DNA of 19,757 nucleotides from Clostridia bacterium (GCA_017453335.1 JAFTKI010000078.1:1-19757); one strand, 5' to 3'. Counted from the stretch's first letter, positions 7,486 through 15,425 are shown. A program made the numbers and translations. Notes: generated by a model not told the origin, from the sequence alone.

Positions 7486-9366
7486 ATGAAAAAGAACTAT
7501 ATTATCGAAAACGGAAAGCTGATTTGTAACGGTAAACCCGTTTTTGCACTGGGACAATCCTACTATCCATCCTTCCATACAGCAAAATATCCCGTTCCGC
7601 CCGAAGGCGACCGCATGGGAGAGATGAAAAAGGATCTGGAGCAAATGGCACAAATGGGCTTTAATCATGTTCGCTTTGCCGCAATCGGAAATACGCGGTT
7701 GGACGAAACCGGCGAGGTATTGGTTGATACACCCTTTGTGGATTCGATGATCGAGGAAGCCGAGAAAAACGGAATTTCCACATCGGTGCGTCTGCAGGGC
7801 TACGCGGTCAATCTGCGCGGCCACCAAAATGTGAGAATGATCGATAACAAGGGGAACGAGCAGGATCCGAAGCTGTGGTCAAACTTTATTCAAACAACGC
7901 TCCATCACGAGGGAATGCTGGAGGATAACCGCATGGCAACGCGGGCCTTGGCAACCCATTTCGATGCGATGGACAACGTGGTTGCTTTTCAGATCTATAA
8001 CGAGCCGCACTATCCCACATACACCGTATTCGATTATCATCCCTGTGCGATCGCGGCATACCGCAAGTGGCTGGTTGAAAATGGGTATATGAGCGAGGAT
8101 GAGGCAAAGGCTTACGAGCCTCCGCGCTCACGCAAGGAGCAGTCTCCCGACGAATGGGCGCACTGGCGTTTGTTTGCAATGAATTCCTTGACCGATTTCT
8201 TGAACACCTCGTCGGATGCGGCAAAAGAAGCTTCGGGGAAGCCGACCTACACCTGCTTTACCAACGACCAGACCGCTACGTGGTCGTCCTTCCGCGGTGT
8301 CAATAACTTTGACAATCCGCGCGGAAGCATGGATATTGTGGGCTATACCATTTACATCAACGCCGAGGGGGAGGACTATATCGGCTGTATGATGGCCACC
8401 GATATTTGTGTGTCGGCGGCAAAGGCGGAAGGAAAAGAGGCTTGGTGCATTGAGCTTGACAGCCGTACCAAGATCCCGCCTCGTATCTTCAACAAGAATA
8501 CCTACGCAACCATCGGTGCGGGTGTCAAGGGAATTTTGTACTATCAATGGAGAGGCGACTATCCTTCGCCCGCAACGCCTATCCCCAATGGATGCGGACT
8601 GGTGAATTACGACGGAAGCCACACCCCGAACTACGACAATGCCGCGGCAATGGTAAAACTCATCAACGAGCTCTCTCCCTTAGTGATCAACACCGAGCCG
8701 ATCAATTCCCACATTGGAATTCTGATTTCGGATTATGCAAACTTCTGCTATGATGCGATCGACAACAACGAGGAGCTGATCAAGCAGACCGTGAACAACA
8801 CACACTCCCGTGAGATGACCAAGGCCTACCGTGATCTGGTGCGCGCAGGCTATACCGTAACGCTGACCGACCGTGAGGGACTGATCAAAAATGCGTTGGA
8901 TATCCGTGTTCTGTTCGTACCCGGTGCGCAAAAGCTGCAGGAGTGCGAGAGAGAAGCGGTGGAGGCCTTTGTTGCAAACGGTGGTAAGGCATTCGTGTTG
9001 GGCGATACCTTCCAGTGCGGTTGCGGCGGCTACTATCCGTGGGGAACGGTGCGCGCACACTATACGCCGTACCTGCCCTTTGAAGAGGTTCTTGATGATG
9101 TGGTGGAGGCGGTTGGAAGACCGAGCACCAGTTCAAGCAATCCCCGTCTTGCTGTGCGCGAGCTGGTCGATCGGGATCACCGCGTGATCTCCGTGGTCAA
9201 CACCACCTGCCTTGGCAGAGCACAAAGCGGAGTGTTGGAGTGCGATTATCCCGTAAATGAGGCAACGCTGTATGCCAATATCCAAGAGCCGAAGAAGCTG
9301 GCGGTGGAGGGCAACCGTATTTTGTTGGATAAAATTGAAGAGGGCGGACTGATCGTAGTTCGCTGA
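7486..9366 (+). CDS. GH42-like glycosidase (beta-galactosidase family, clan GH-A)
   Basis: A 626-residue protein with CGGAGG 5 bases before the ATG. Residues 1 to about 385 form a TIM barrel. IYNEPH puts the likely acid/base at Glu173, and WCIELDS puts the likely nucleophile at Glu323, at the spacing expected for clan GH-A. Residues about 400-580, including the segment ILISDYANFCYDAID and the later FVPGAQKL, look like the trimerisation domain of GH42. There is no signal peptide. GH42 enzymes mostly remove beta-galactose (some alpha-L-arabinose) from small oligosaccharides, which would fit side chains of rhamnogalacturonan I next to a rhamnosidase. It is followed 22 bases later by an oxidoreductase gene in the same unit. 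Assignment to GH42 proper rather than a sister family is likely but not certain. Confidence 0.82.
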   Translation: MKKNYIIENGKLICNGKPVFALGQSYYPSFHTAKYPVPPEGDRMGEMKKDLEQMAQMGFNHVRFAAIGNTRLDETGEVLVDTPFVDSMIEEAEKNGISTSVRLQGYAVNLRGHQNVRMIDNKGNEQDPKLWSNFIQTTLHHEGMLEDNRMATRALATHFDAMDNVVAFQIYNEPHYPTYTVFDYHPCAIAAYRKWLVENGYMSEDEAKAYEPPRSRKEQSPDEWAHWRLFAMNSLTDFLNTSSDAAKEASGKPTYTCFTNDQTATWSSFRGVNNFDNPRGSMDIVGYTIYINAEGEDYIGCMMATDICVSAAKAEGKEAWCIELDSRTKIPPRIFNKNTYATIGAGVKGILYYQWRGDYPSPATPIPNGCGLVNYDGSHTPNYDNAAAMVKLINELSPLVINTEPINSHIGILISDYANFCYDAIDNNEELIKQTVNNTHSREMTKAYRDLVRAGYTVTLTDREGLIKNALDIRVLFVPGAQKLQECEREAVEAFVANGGKAFVLGDTFQCGCGGYYPWGTVRAHYTPYLPFEEVLDDVVEAVGRPSTSSSNPRLAVRELVDRDHRVISVVNTTCLGRAQSGVLECDYPVNEATLYANIQEPKKLAVEGNRILLDKIEEGGLIVVR

Positions 9367-9388
9367 TTGGAAAGAGAGGACATTGAAA

Positions 9389-10666
9389 ATGGAAAAGATC
9401 AGAGCAATATTGATTGGCGCGGGAATCCGCGGAAAGACCTATACCGACTATGCCAAGGATTTTCATGATGACCGCTTTGAACTCGTGGCGGTTGCCGAGC
9501 CCGATGCGGGCAGACGCGCGGCGGTGCAACAGAAACACGGGATCGCCCCCGAAAACTGTGTTTCCGATTGGTCGGAGCTGCTCTGTCGTCCCAAGTTTGC
9601 CGATGCGGCGATCATTGCAACGCAGGACCGTCAGCATTTCGTGCCTGCTATGAAGGCGATCGAGCTTGGCTACAACCTGTTGCTTGAAAAGCCGATGGCG
9701 GTGACTCCCGAGGAGTGCATCAGAATTGCCGATTATGCCGATGAGATGGGCGTAGAGGTAATGGTTTGTCATGTTTTGCGCTTCACGCCCTTCTTCAAGC
9801 GTGTGAAGGAAGTAATCGATTCGGGGATGCTTGGCGAGATCGTCAACATCATTCACGTTGAGGCGGTTGGCGACCGTCACTACGCGCACAGCTACACGCG
9901 CGGCAACTGGAACAATCTTGAAAAGAGTTCTCCCATGATCCTTGCAAAATGCAGCCACGATATGGATATTCTGCAATGGCTGGTGGGCAAAAAATGCACC
10001 CGTGTTCATTCCTTCGGTGCTTTGCGCCATTTCAAAAAGGAGAACTGTCCCGAGGGCGCACCGTATCGTTGTATCGAGGGCTGTCCTCATGCCGATACCT
10101 GTCCTTACGATGCCGTTCGTACCTACCTCAAGGAAAAGGAACGCGCAAAGCATGCAACAGGTGTCTTTGAGCCCTCCGATGAGGACATTGTGAAAGCACT
10201 CCGGGAAAGCCCCTATGGCGTTTGCGTTTACCAATCCGACAACGACGTGGTGGACCATCAGACCGTAAATCTTGAATTCGAGGGCGGTGCCTTGGTCAGC
10301 TTCACCATGAGTGCCTTTAACAAGGGCGGACGCTTTATCCGCATCATGGGAACCAAGGGTGAGGCAACGGCATACATGAACGAGGACAAGATTCGTGTGT
10401 TCGATTTCCTGACAAGAGAAACTGTTGAGGTGCCGATTCTGAACGCAGAGCTGAACGAAACCATCTTCGGCGGTCACGGCGGCGGAGACAAGGGCATCGT
10501 GCAGGCATTTGTTGAGCTGATGCACGGTACTTATACCGGAAACGGACTGTCCGACGGTGTTACCTGTGCCGAAAACCATCTGATGGCATTTGCCGCAGAG
10601 GAGTCCCGTGTAACGGGTAAGGTGATCGACATGAAGGAATACATCGCATCCTTCCGCAAATCATAA
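9389..10666 (+). CDS. Gfo/Idh/MocA family oxidoreductase with a four-cysteine insert
   Basis: A 425-residue protein. AGAGAGGA sits 8 bases before the ATG at 9389; the TTG at 9383 is too close to that site. The N-terminal Rossmann fold has GAGIRG (residues 11-16, nucleotide binding) and the family EKP motif (100-102, Lys101). The C-terminal alpha/beta domain contains the AKCSHDMD segment (186-193), where the family has its catalytic HxxD-like residues. An unusual Cys-rich stretch has Cys220, Cys228, Cys232 and Cys238 and could hold a metal or an iron-sulfur cluster. Family members oxidise or epimerise sugars and inositols with NAD(P). The gene shares a promoter with the GH42-like glycosidase, so it probably processes the released sugar. 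The substrate is not visible in the sequence. Confidence 0.9.
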   Translation: MEKIRAILIGAGIRGKTYTDYAKDFHDDRFELVAVAEPDAGRRAAVQQKHGIAPENCVSDWSELLCRPKFADAAIIATQDRQHFVPAMKAIELGYNLLLEKPMAVTPEECIRIADYADEMGVEVMVCHVLRFTPFFKRVKEVIDSGMLGEIVNIIHVEAVGDRHYAHSYTRGNWNNLEKSSPMILAKCSHDMDILQWLVGKKCTRVHSFGALRHFKKENCPEGAPYRCIEGCPHADTCPYDAVRTYLKEKERAKHATGVFEPSDEDIVKALRESPYGVCVYQSDNDVVDHQTVNLEFEGGALVSFTMSAFNKGGRFIRIMGTKGEATAYMNEDKIRVFDFLTRETVEVPILNAELNETIFGGHGGGDKGIVQAFVELMHGTYTGNGLSDGVTCAENHLMAFAAEESRVTGKVIDMKEYIASFRKS

Positions 10667-10675
10667 AATATCTTT

Positions 10676-10717
10676 CGCAACGGACTCCGCAGACCACAGA
10701 GTCCGTTGCGCTGTCTT
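10676..10717 (+). terminator. Probable terminator after the glycosidase unit
   Basis: CGCAACGGACTC (10676-10687) pairs perfectly with GAGTCCGTTGCG (10699-10710). Only a poor T tract (CTGTCTTT) follows, so its efficiency is uncertain. Confidence 0.65.
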
Positions 10718-10740
10718 TAAAAATATTTTCCGCTCTTTTC

Positions 10741-10769
10741 TTGACATTTCCTTGCGTTGGGTTTATAAT
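10741..10769 (+). promoter_or_regulatory. Consensus promoter of the metallochaperone operon
   Basis: TTGACA (10741-10746), 17-base spacer, TATAAT (10764-10769), 43 bases before the ATG at 10813. It is a perfect consensus, suggesting strong expression unless repressed. I looked for a Zur box (AAATCGTAATnATTACGATTT type) in 10741-10812 and found no convincing match. Confidence 0.8.
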
Positions 10770-10812
10770 AATATATTGATGATTTATTCCAACAGAAAAG
10801 GAAGTGTACACA

Positions 10813-12018
10813 ATGACGAAAATTGATATTTTTTCGGGCTTTTTGGGCGCGGGTAAGACCACTCTGATCAAAAAGCTGTTAAAGGAAGCTTACGCGGGCG
10901 AAAAGCTGGTGCTGATCGAAAACGAATTCGGTGAGATCGGTATCGACGGCGGCTTTATGCAGGACGCGGGGATTGAGGTAACCGAAATGAACAGCGGATG
11001 CATTTGCTGTTCGCTGGTGGGGGATTTCGGCAAGGCTTTGGAAAAGGTTTTGCACGAATATGCACCCGACCGTATCCTGATCGAGCCCTCGGGCGTTGGC
11101 AAGCTTTCCGATATCATCCGTGCGGTGCAGAACGTTTCTGCCGACGGCGTGATGCTCAACGGCTTTACCACGGTTGCCGACGTGAAAAAATGCAAAATGT
11201 ATATGAAGAACTTTGGAGAGTTCTTCAACGACCAGATCGAAAATGCGGGTTGCATCGTGCTTTCCCACACGCAGAGTGTGAACGATGAAAAGATTGCCGA
11301 GACGGTTGCGCTCCTGCGCGAGCATAATCCCACGGCTACTATCGTAACAACACCTTGGGACGAGCTGGACGGAAGCCAGCTTTTGGCGGCAATGGAGCGC
11401 CGCGATACCATCGAGGAGGAGCTTGCGCGTCTGGAAGCGGCAGCTCACCATCACCACGGACATCACCACCATGAGGATGAATGTGACGATCCCGAATGTG
11501 AGTGCCATCATCACCATCACCATGAGCATGACGAGCACTGTGAGTGCGAGGATCACGAGCATCATCATCACCACCACGAGGATGAATGTGACGATCCCGA
11601 GTGCGAGTGCCATCATCACCATCACCATGAGCATGACGAGCACTGCGAGTGCGAGCATCACGGGCATCACCATCACCACCATGAGGATGAATGTGACGAT
11701 CCCAATTGCTCTTGCCACGGTCATCATCACCACCACCATGCCGATGAGGTATTTGTAAGCTGGGGTGTGGAAACTGCAAAGAAGTTCTCCGAGGACGAGC
11801 TGAATGCGATCCTAGAGTCTCTCCCGGAAGAAAAAACGTATGGCATCGTTTTGCGTGCAAAGGGTATCGTTGCGGGCAAGGACGGTCAGTGGTTGCATTT
11901 CGATTACGTTCCCGGCGAGGGGGATGTCCGCCACGGCTCTGCGGCAATCATCGGCAGACTTTGCGTGATCGGATCGCACTTGGATAAGGAAGCGCTGGCA
12001 ACCCTGTTCGGCGTTTGA
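10813..12018 (+). CDS. COG0523 (CobW-like) metallochaperone GTPase with His/Cys repeat insert
   Basis: A 401-residue protein. The ATG at 10813 is chosen because AAAGGAAG lies about 9 bases upstream; the GTG at 10804 overlaps that site. The GTPase domain has Walker A GFLGAGKT (9-16), the family ENEFGEIG segment (37-44), the metal-binding CxCC motif (Cys63, Cys65, Cys66) and the Walker B-like ILIEPSGVGK (88-97). Residues 212-309 are a metal-binding tail-like insert with 46 His and 13 Cys by my count, built from two and a half 35-residue repeats. A CobW C-terminal-like domain follows (about 313-401). COG0523 proteins insert or deliver zinc, cobalt or other metals using GTP; the His/Cys load suggests zinc, nickel or cobalt. 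It is the first gene of a three-gene operon, 12 bases before the next. Confidence 0.93.
   Translation: MTKIDIFSGFLGAGKTTLIKKLLKEAYAGEKLVLIENEFGEIGIDGGFMQDAGIEVTEMNSGCICCSLVGDFGKALEKVLHEYAPDRILIEPSGVGKLSDIIRAVQNVSADGVMLNGFTTVADVKKCKMYMKNFGEFFNDQIENAGCIVLSHTQSVNDEKIAETVALLREHNPTATIVTTPWDELDGSQLLAAMERRDTIEEELARLEAAAHHHHGHHHHEDECDDPECECHHHHHHEHDEHCECEDHEHHHHHHEDECDDPECECHHHHHHEHDEHCECEHHGHHHHHHEDECDDPNCSCHGHHHHHHADEVFVSWGVETAKKFSEDELNAILESLPEEKTYGIVLRAKGIVAGKDGQWLHFDYVPGEGDVRHGSAAIIGRLCVIGSHLDKEALATLFGV
11473..11739 (+). repeat. In-frame 105-bp tandem repeat encoding the His/Cys insert
   Basis: Copies start at 11473, 11578 and 11683; the third is truncated after 57 bases. Each begins with GAGGATGAATGTGACGATCC. 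The unit length, 105 bases, keeps the frame and gives 35 residues. The DNA copies are nearly identical, pointing to recent duplication. Copy number could vary between strains. Confidence 0.9.
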
Positions 12019-12030
12019 TAGGAGGTTCTT

Positions 12031-12966
12031 ATGGCTACACCGACACCGGTATATCTGTTCACGGGATTCTTGGAGGGCGGCAAAACGCATATCATTCAAG
12101 AATCTATGGAGGATAAACGCTTCAATTCGGGCGAGAAAACGCTGATCATTCAGTGTGAAGAGGGAATCGACGAGCTGGATCCCTCCCGTTTCTGGGGACA
12201 AAATGTCTATCTGGAAACCATCGAAGAGGAATCGGAATTTACAAGAGAAAAGCTGTTGCTGTTCACCAACAAGCGCCGCATCGACCGCGTTGTGATCGAA
12301 TACAACGGTATGTGGAAGATGAGCACGCTGTACGAAAATCTGCCTACCACGTGGGCGATTTATCAGGAAATGATGTTTGCGGATGCAGGCACCTTCCTGA
12401 ATTACAATGCCAATATGCGCTCTTTGGTGGTCGATAAGCTGACCAACTGTGAAATGATCGTGCTGAACCGCACACCCGACACAATTGATAAAGAGGAGAT
12501 CCACAGGGTGGTGCGAAGCGTTTCGCGCCGTACCGCGATCACATACGATTATCCCGACGGACACGTTGAATACGACGAGATCGAGGATCCTCTGCCTTAC
12601 GACTTGGAGGCTCCCGTGGTCAATATCGAGGATAACGACTATGCCATCTTCTACCGCGATCTTTCCGAGGAGATGGAAAAATATGACGGAAAGACGGTTC
12701 GTTTCAAGGGGATGGTCGCCTGCAACGGCACACATATTTTGATCGGCCGTCATGTAATGACCTGCTGTGCCGATGATATCGCATATCAGCCGTTGGTATG
12801 TGCCTTTGCCGAGAGCTCCAACCTCAAAACGCGCGATTGGGTTACGCTGACGGGAAAATTGAAGGTGGAAAAGCACAAGCTGTATCGCGGAAAGGGACCT
12901 GTTTTGCATGTGACCAAGACCGAATTTGCGGTCAAGCCCGCGCAGGAAGTAGCAACCTTTTATTAA
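12031..12966 (+). CDS. Divergent COG0523-like GTPase fused to a DUF1980/YcgQ-like domain
   Basis: A 311-residue protein with AGGAGG 4-5 bases before the ATG. The N-terminal half keeps Walker A GFLEGGKT (12-19) and a Walker B-like VVIEYNGMWKM (87-97) aligning with the same region of its upstream neighbour. The CxCC metal motif and the ENEFGE segment are replaced (IIQCEEGIDELD, 39-50). From about residue 205 on, the sequence resembles the C-terminal domain of the YcgQ/TIGR03943 (DUF1980) family: YDGKTVRFKGMV, then GRHVMTCCADD with Arg240, Cys245, Cys246 and Asp248-249, then a closing DWVTLTGKLK strand. YcgQ proteins normally pair with a YcgR/COG0701 permease and often neighbour COG0523 genes. 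No permease is here. A role as a metal-sensing or delivery partner of the upstream GTPase is inference; the domain resemblance is from memory of the family motif. Confidence 0.75.
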   Translation: MATPTPVYLFTGFLEGGKTHIIQESMEDKRFNSGEKTLIIQCEEGIDELDPSRFWGQNVYLETIEEESEFTREKLLLFTNKRRIDRVVIEYNGMWKMSTLYENLPTTWAIYQEMMFADAGTFLNYNANMRSLVVDKLTNCEMIVLNRTPDTIDKEEIHRVVRSVSRRTAITYDYPDGHVEYDEIEDPLPYDLEAPVVNIEDNDYAIFYRDLSEEMEKYDGKTVRFKGMVACNGTHILIGRHVMTCCADDIAYQPLVCAFAESSNLKTRDWVTLTGKLKVEKHKLYRGKGPVLHVTKTEFAVKPAQEVATFY

Positions 12967-12981
12967 GGAGATTTTGACGAC

Positions 12982-13662
12982 ATGGAATTTAAAATTTCTC
13001 GCTTTGAGTGTATTGAGTTTATGATGCGCTATCCAAACGGCTACGAGAGTGGGAAGCACTATCCCGTGATCATCTCTCTGCACGGTGCGGGAACCAGAGG
13101 AGAGAAGGTCGAGCAGCTGCGCGAGCAATGCTGTTACCGATTGACCGACAACATGGAGAATTTTGCGTCGATCATGATCACGCCTCTTTGTCCTGCCAAT
13201 ACGTGGTTTGATGTGTTCGAAACACTCAAGCGTTTCGTGACTTTTGTTGCCGATTCCGAGTTTTGTGACAGGACGCGGCTGTATCTGATGGGCGGCAGTA
13301 TGGGTGGATATGCAGCGTGGCAGCTTGCCATGAGTATGCCCGAGGCGTTTGCGGCCTTGGTGCCGATCTGCGGCGGCGGAATGTATTGGAACGCCTCGCG
13401 TCTTGCGGACGTTCCCGTATGGGCTTTCCACGGAGCAAAGGATCCAACAGTGCTTTGCAGAGAGTCCGAGATCCTGGTGGAAAAGGTGAACAAGCACGGC
13501 GGAAACGCCAAGTTGACGATCTACCCCGAAAATAAGCACGACGCATGGACCGACACCTATTCGAATCCCGAGGTATACGCATGGATGCTCTCCCACCGAA
13601 AGCAAAACGCTCAAGCCCTGGCTCCCGATACTTATTCCAACAATGCCAAGGAGTTTGGCTAA
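12982..13662 (+). CDS. Small alpha/beta hydrolase (esterase/peptidase-like)
   Basis: A 226-residue protein of the alpha/beta hydrolase fold, close in style to the PHB-depolymerase/prolyl-oligopeptidase-like esterases. The oxyanion-hole segment is ISLHGAG (31-37). The nucleophile elbow is GGSMGG with Ser106. Asp154 (HGAKDPTV) and His186 (NKHDAW) complete a catalytic triad. There is no signal peptide, so it should be cytoplasmic. AAGGAG lies 11 bases before the ATG, a slightly long spacing. The gene begins 15 bases after the DUF1980 fusion gene and ends at a terminator, so it is the third member of the metallochaperone operon. Its substrate is unknown; a link to metal handling is only positional. 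Confidence 0.88.
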   Translation: MEFKISRFECIEFMMRYPNGYESGKHYPVIISLHGAGTRGEKVEQLREQCCYRLTDNMENFASIMITPLCPANTWFDVFETLKRFVTFVADSEFCDRTRLYLMGGSMGGYAAWQLAMSMPEAFAALVPICGGGMYWNASRLADVPVWAFHGAKDPTVLCRESEILVEKVNKHGGNAKLTIYPENKHDAWTDTYSNPEVYAWMLSHRKQNAQALAPDTYSNNAKEFG

Positions 13663-13663
13663 T

Positions 13664-13703
13664 AAAAAAATCCCGAAGAACCGCAGTTCTTCGGGATTTT
13701 TTT
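13664..13703. terminator. Bidirectional terminator between convergent genes
   Basis: TCCCGAAGAAC-cgca-GTTCTTCGGGA is flanked by an A run on the left and a T run on the right. It lies in the 44-base gap between the plus-strand hydrolase and the minus-strand phosphohexomutase and can end both. Confidence 0.9.
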
Positions 13704-13706
13704 GTG

Positions 13707-15146
13707 TTATTCCAGATTCAGCATTGTGCGGAATGCTGCAATGTATTCGGATGCGATTTCGGGCTTGCTTGCCTCGGCAAAGATACGGAGCAGGGGCTCG
13801 GTACCCGAGAAACGGCAGATTACAAAGGAATTATCATCAAAGTAAACTTTGCAACCGTCTTCGTAGTTCACGCGAACCACCTTTTTGCCGAATTCGGGGA
13901 TCTTCTTTTCCACCATCAAGGTGTTCTGGATCTCGGGCTTGCGCTCGGGGTCAAATACCAGATTTGCTTCCACCAGCTCATAATGACCGAACTTGGCTTC
14001 CAGCTCGTTCATCATCTGCATAGGAGTTTTGCCCGTATAGCAGAGCATTTCGATAAAGAGGGAAGCGGCATAGATCGAGTCCTTGCCGTGGATATGTCCG
14101 CGAACGGTAAGACCGCCCGAGGATTCACCGCCGAGAACCGCGTCATAACGGTCGATACCTGCCGAAATATACTTGAATCCAATCGGTACCTCGTAGCACT
14201 TTTCGCCAAAGGAGTTTGCGATCGCGTCCAGCATGTGCGTGGTGGCAAGGTTACGGATCACGGGACCTGTCCAACGCTTGTAGGCGTGCAGGTAGTTATA
14301 AAGCAGACACAGGATCTCGTTTGCATCGATGTAGCGTCCTGTTTCATCCACAACGCCCAAGCGGTCGCCGTCACCGTCAAATGCGATACCCAGATCGTAG
14401 CCGCCTTCAACCACGCGGTTGCGCAGGTCGGCAAGACGAGATGCCGAGGGAGCGGGGGTTCCGCCGCCGAAGTATGCGTCCTTGTTATAGTTGATCATAT
14501 CAACCGTGCAACGCAGGGTTTGCAGGATAACCACCAAGGGGTAGGTTCCCGAGCCGTGCATCGGGTCAAAGAGGATACGCAGGTTGCGTTTTTTGATAGC
14601 GGCGCAGTTGAGCTTATCCAGAATATGATCGATAAAGTCGTTAAAGGGAGCGTGCATGATCGAAAGCAAGCCCTTTTCGGTAGCCTCTGCCTGTGTGATG
14701 GAGGGGATCTCACCACCCGCCTTTTCCTCGATCAGCTGCTCCAAGCGTGCAGTGGTTTCCAGAGGAGCATCGCGGCCTTCGTCAACGATCAGCTTGATTC
14801 CATTGTACTCTGCGGGGTTATGGCTTGCAGTAACCTCAATGCCGTAATGGTAGTTGAAATTCTGTACCAGGAACATAACCAGGGGAGTCGGGGTACTGCG
14901 GTTCATAACGATGACCTTCATACCCATAGCGGCAATGACCTCCGAGATCCAGCGAACCGCGGATTTGGAAAGAAAACGGCGGTCACAGCCCACAACGATG
15001 GGAGTGTCATCCTTCTTTTCTTCCTTTGCAAGCAGGCAAATACCGTACGCTACGCGCTGAATATTGGCTTTGATGAAATCGTCGCCGATGATACCGCGCC
15101 ATCCGCCGGTACCGAACGTAATTTTTTGCAGAGCAGGTTGTTTCAT
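13707..15146 (-). CDS. Phosphoglucomutase/phosphomannomutase family protein
   Basis: A 479-residue, four-domain alpha-D-phosphohexomutase. The start is the ATG at 15146, with AAAGGAAG about 9 bases upstream; the TTG at 15152 is too close. Visible motifs are FGTGGWRG (11-18), the phosphoserine loop TASHNP with Ser108, the metal-binding loop DGDGDR (257-262), the sugar-binding GGESSGG segment in domain 3, and the phosphate-binding RFSGTEP near the C-terminus. It interconverts hexose 1- and 6-phosphates and is cytoplasmic. The motifs do not separate glucose from mannose as the main substrate. It stands alone under a consensus promoter and is probably a housekeeping gene for glycogen or cell-envelope precursors. 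Confidence 0.93.
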   Translation of the reverse strand: MKQPALQKITFGTGGWRGIIGDDFIKANIQRVAYGICLLAKEEKKDDTPIVVGCDRRFLSKSAVRWISEVIAAMGMKVIVMNRSTPTPLVMFLVQNFNYHYGIEVTASHNPAEYNGIKLIVDEGRDAPLETTARLEQLIEEKAGGEIPSITQAEATEKGLLSIMHAPFNDFIDHILDKLNCAAIKKRNLRILFDPMHGSGTYPLVVILQTLRCTVDMINYNKDAYFGGGTPAPSASRLADLRNRVVEGGYDLGIAFDGDGDRLGVVDETGRYIDANEILCLLYNYLHAYKRWTGPVIRNLATTHMLDAIANSFGEKCYEVPIGFKYISAGIDRYDAVLGGESSGGLTVRGHIHGKDSIYAASLFIEMLCYTGKTPMQMMNELEAKFGHYELVEANLVFDPERKPEIQNTLMVEKKIPEFGKKVVRVNYEDGCKVYFDDNSFVICRFSGTEPLLRIFAEASKPEIASEYIAAFRTMLNLE

Positions 15147-15181
15147 ATCCAAAAACTTCCTTTCATTTGGTTTCCAACTTC

Positions 15182-15210
15182 ATTATACAATGATTTGGCA
15201 AAAAAGTCAA
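15182..15210 (-). promoter_or_regulatory. Promoter of the phosphohexomutase gene
   Basis: On the minus strand: TTGACT (15210-15205), 17-base spacer, TATAAT (15187-15182), 35 bases before the ATG. Confidence 0.8.
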
Positions 15211-15308
15211 GAACTTCATTTGCTTTATTGTGCTTGTTTTTTTAACAATTTGCGTACAGGTGAAGCCAAAGATGTCAAAAAATAAAGGCGTTTTCGTTCT
15301 TTTTTATA

Positions 15309-15329
15309 CGGCGTAAGGGATCAGAACCC
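15309..15329 (-). pseudogene. Partial copy of the 3' end of the neighbouring tRNA-Arg
   Basis: CGGCGTAAGGGATCAGAACCC matches the T-arm/acceptor end of the tRNA at 15493-15513 (CGGCGTAAGGGACTCGAACCC): 12 identical bases, then 6 of 9. No anticodon or D arm is present. It may be an old attachment-site copy, a decayed second tRNA or a recombination scar. Confidence 0.45.
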
Positions 15330-15407
15330 AAATGCGCAGGAAAGTGGCAGAATGTACTGCGAACTTATTTTGCTGTGGGTGCGGCAACTTGCCGCCGCGG
15401 GTTATTG

Positions 15408-15425
15408 GCAAGTGCAAGCACTTGC
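15408..15425. repeat. Short palindrome downstream of the tRNA
   Basis: GCAAGTGC-aa-GCACTTGC is an 8-bp perfect inverted repeat between the tRNA fragment and the tRNA terminator. The spacer 15330-15452 otherwise shows no gene. Role unknown. Confidence 0.4.

Noticed and set aside
9197..10579. Long minus-strand open frame inside the oxidoreductase gene
   Set aside because: It is a shadow of a well-supported Gfo/Idh/MocA gene, and its composition does not resemble a real protein.
10741..10812. Zur-type zinc operator before the metallochaperone operon
   Set aside because: Only a loose GTTGG...CCAAC symmetry about 30 bases apart is visible; it does not resemble known Zur boxes.
11423..11758. ORFs in other frames of the His/Cys repeat
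   Set aside because: The low-complexity repeat opens several frames; only the frame continuing the GTPase has flanking domains.
11812..13614. 600-codon minus-strand open frame across three genes
   Set aside because: It crosses gene boundaries of the plus-strand operon, and each of those genes has start signals and family motifs.
13545..15245. 566-codon plus-strand open frame across the phosphohexomutase
   Set aside because: It starts inside the hydrolase gene, runs through a bidirectional terminator and is antisense to a gene with TASHNP and DGDGDR motifs.
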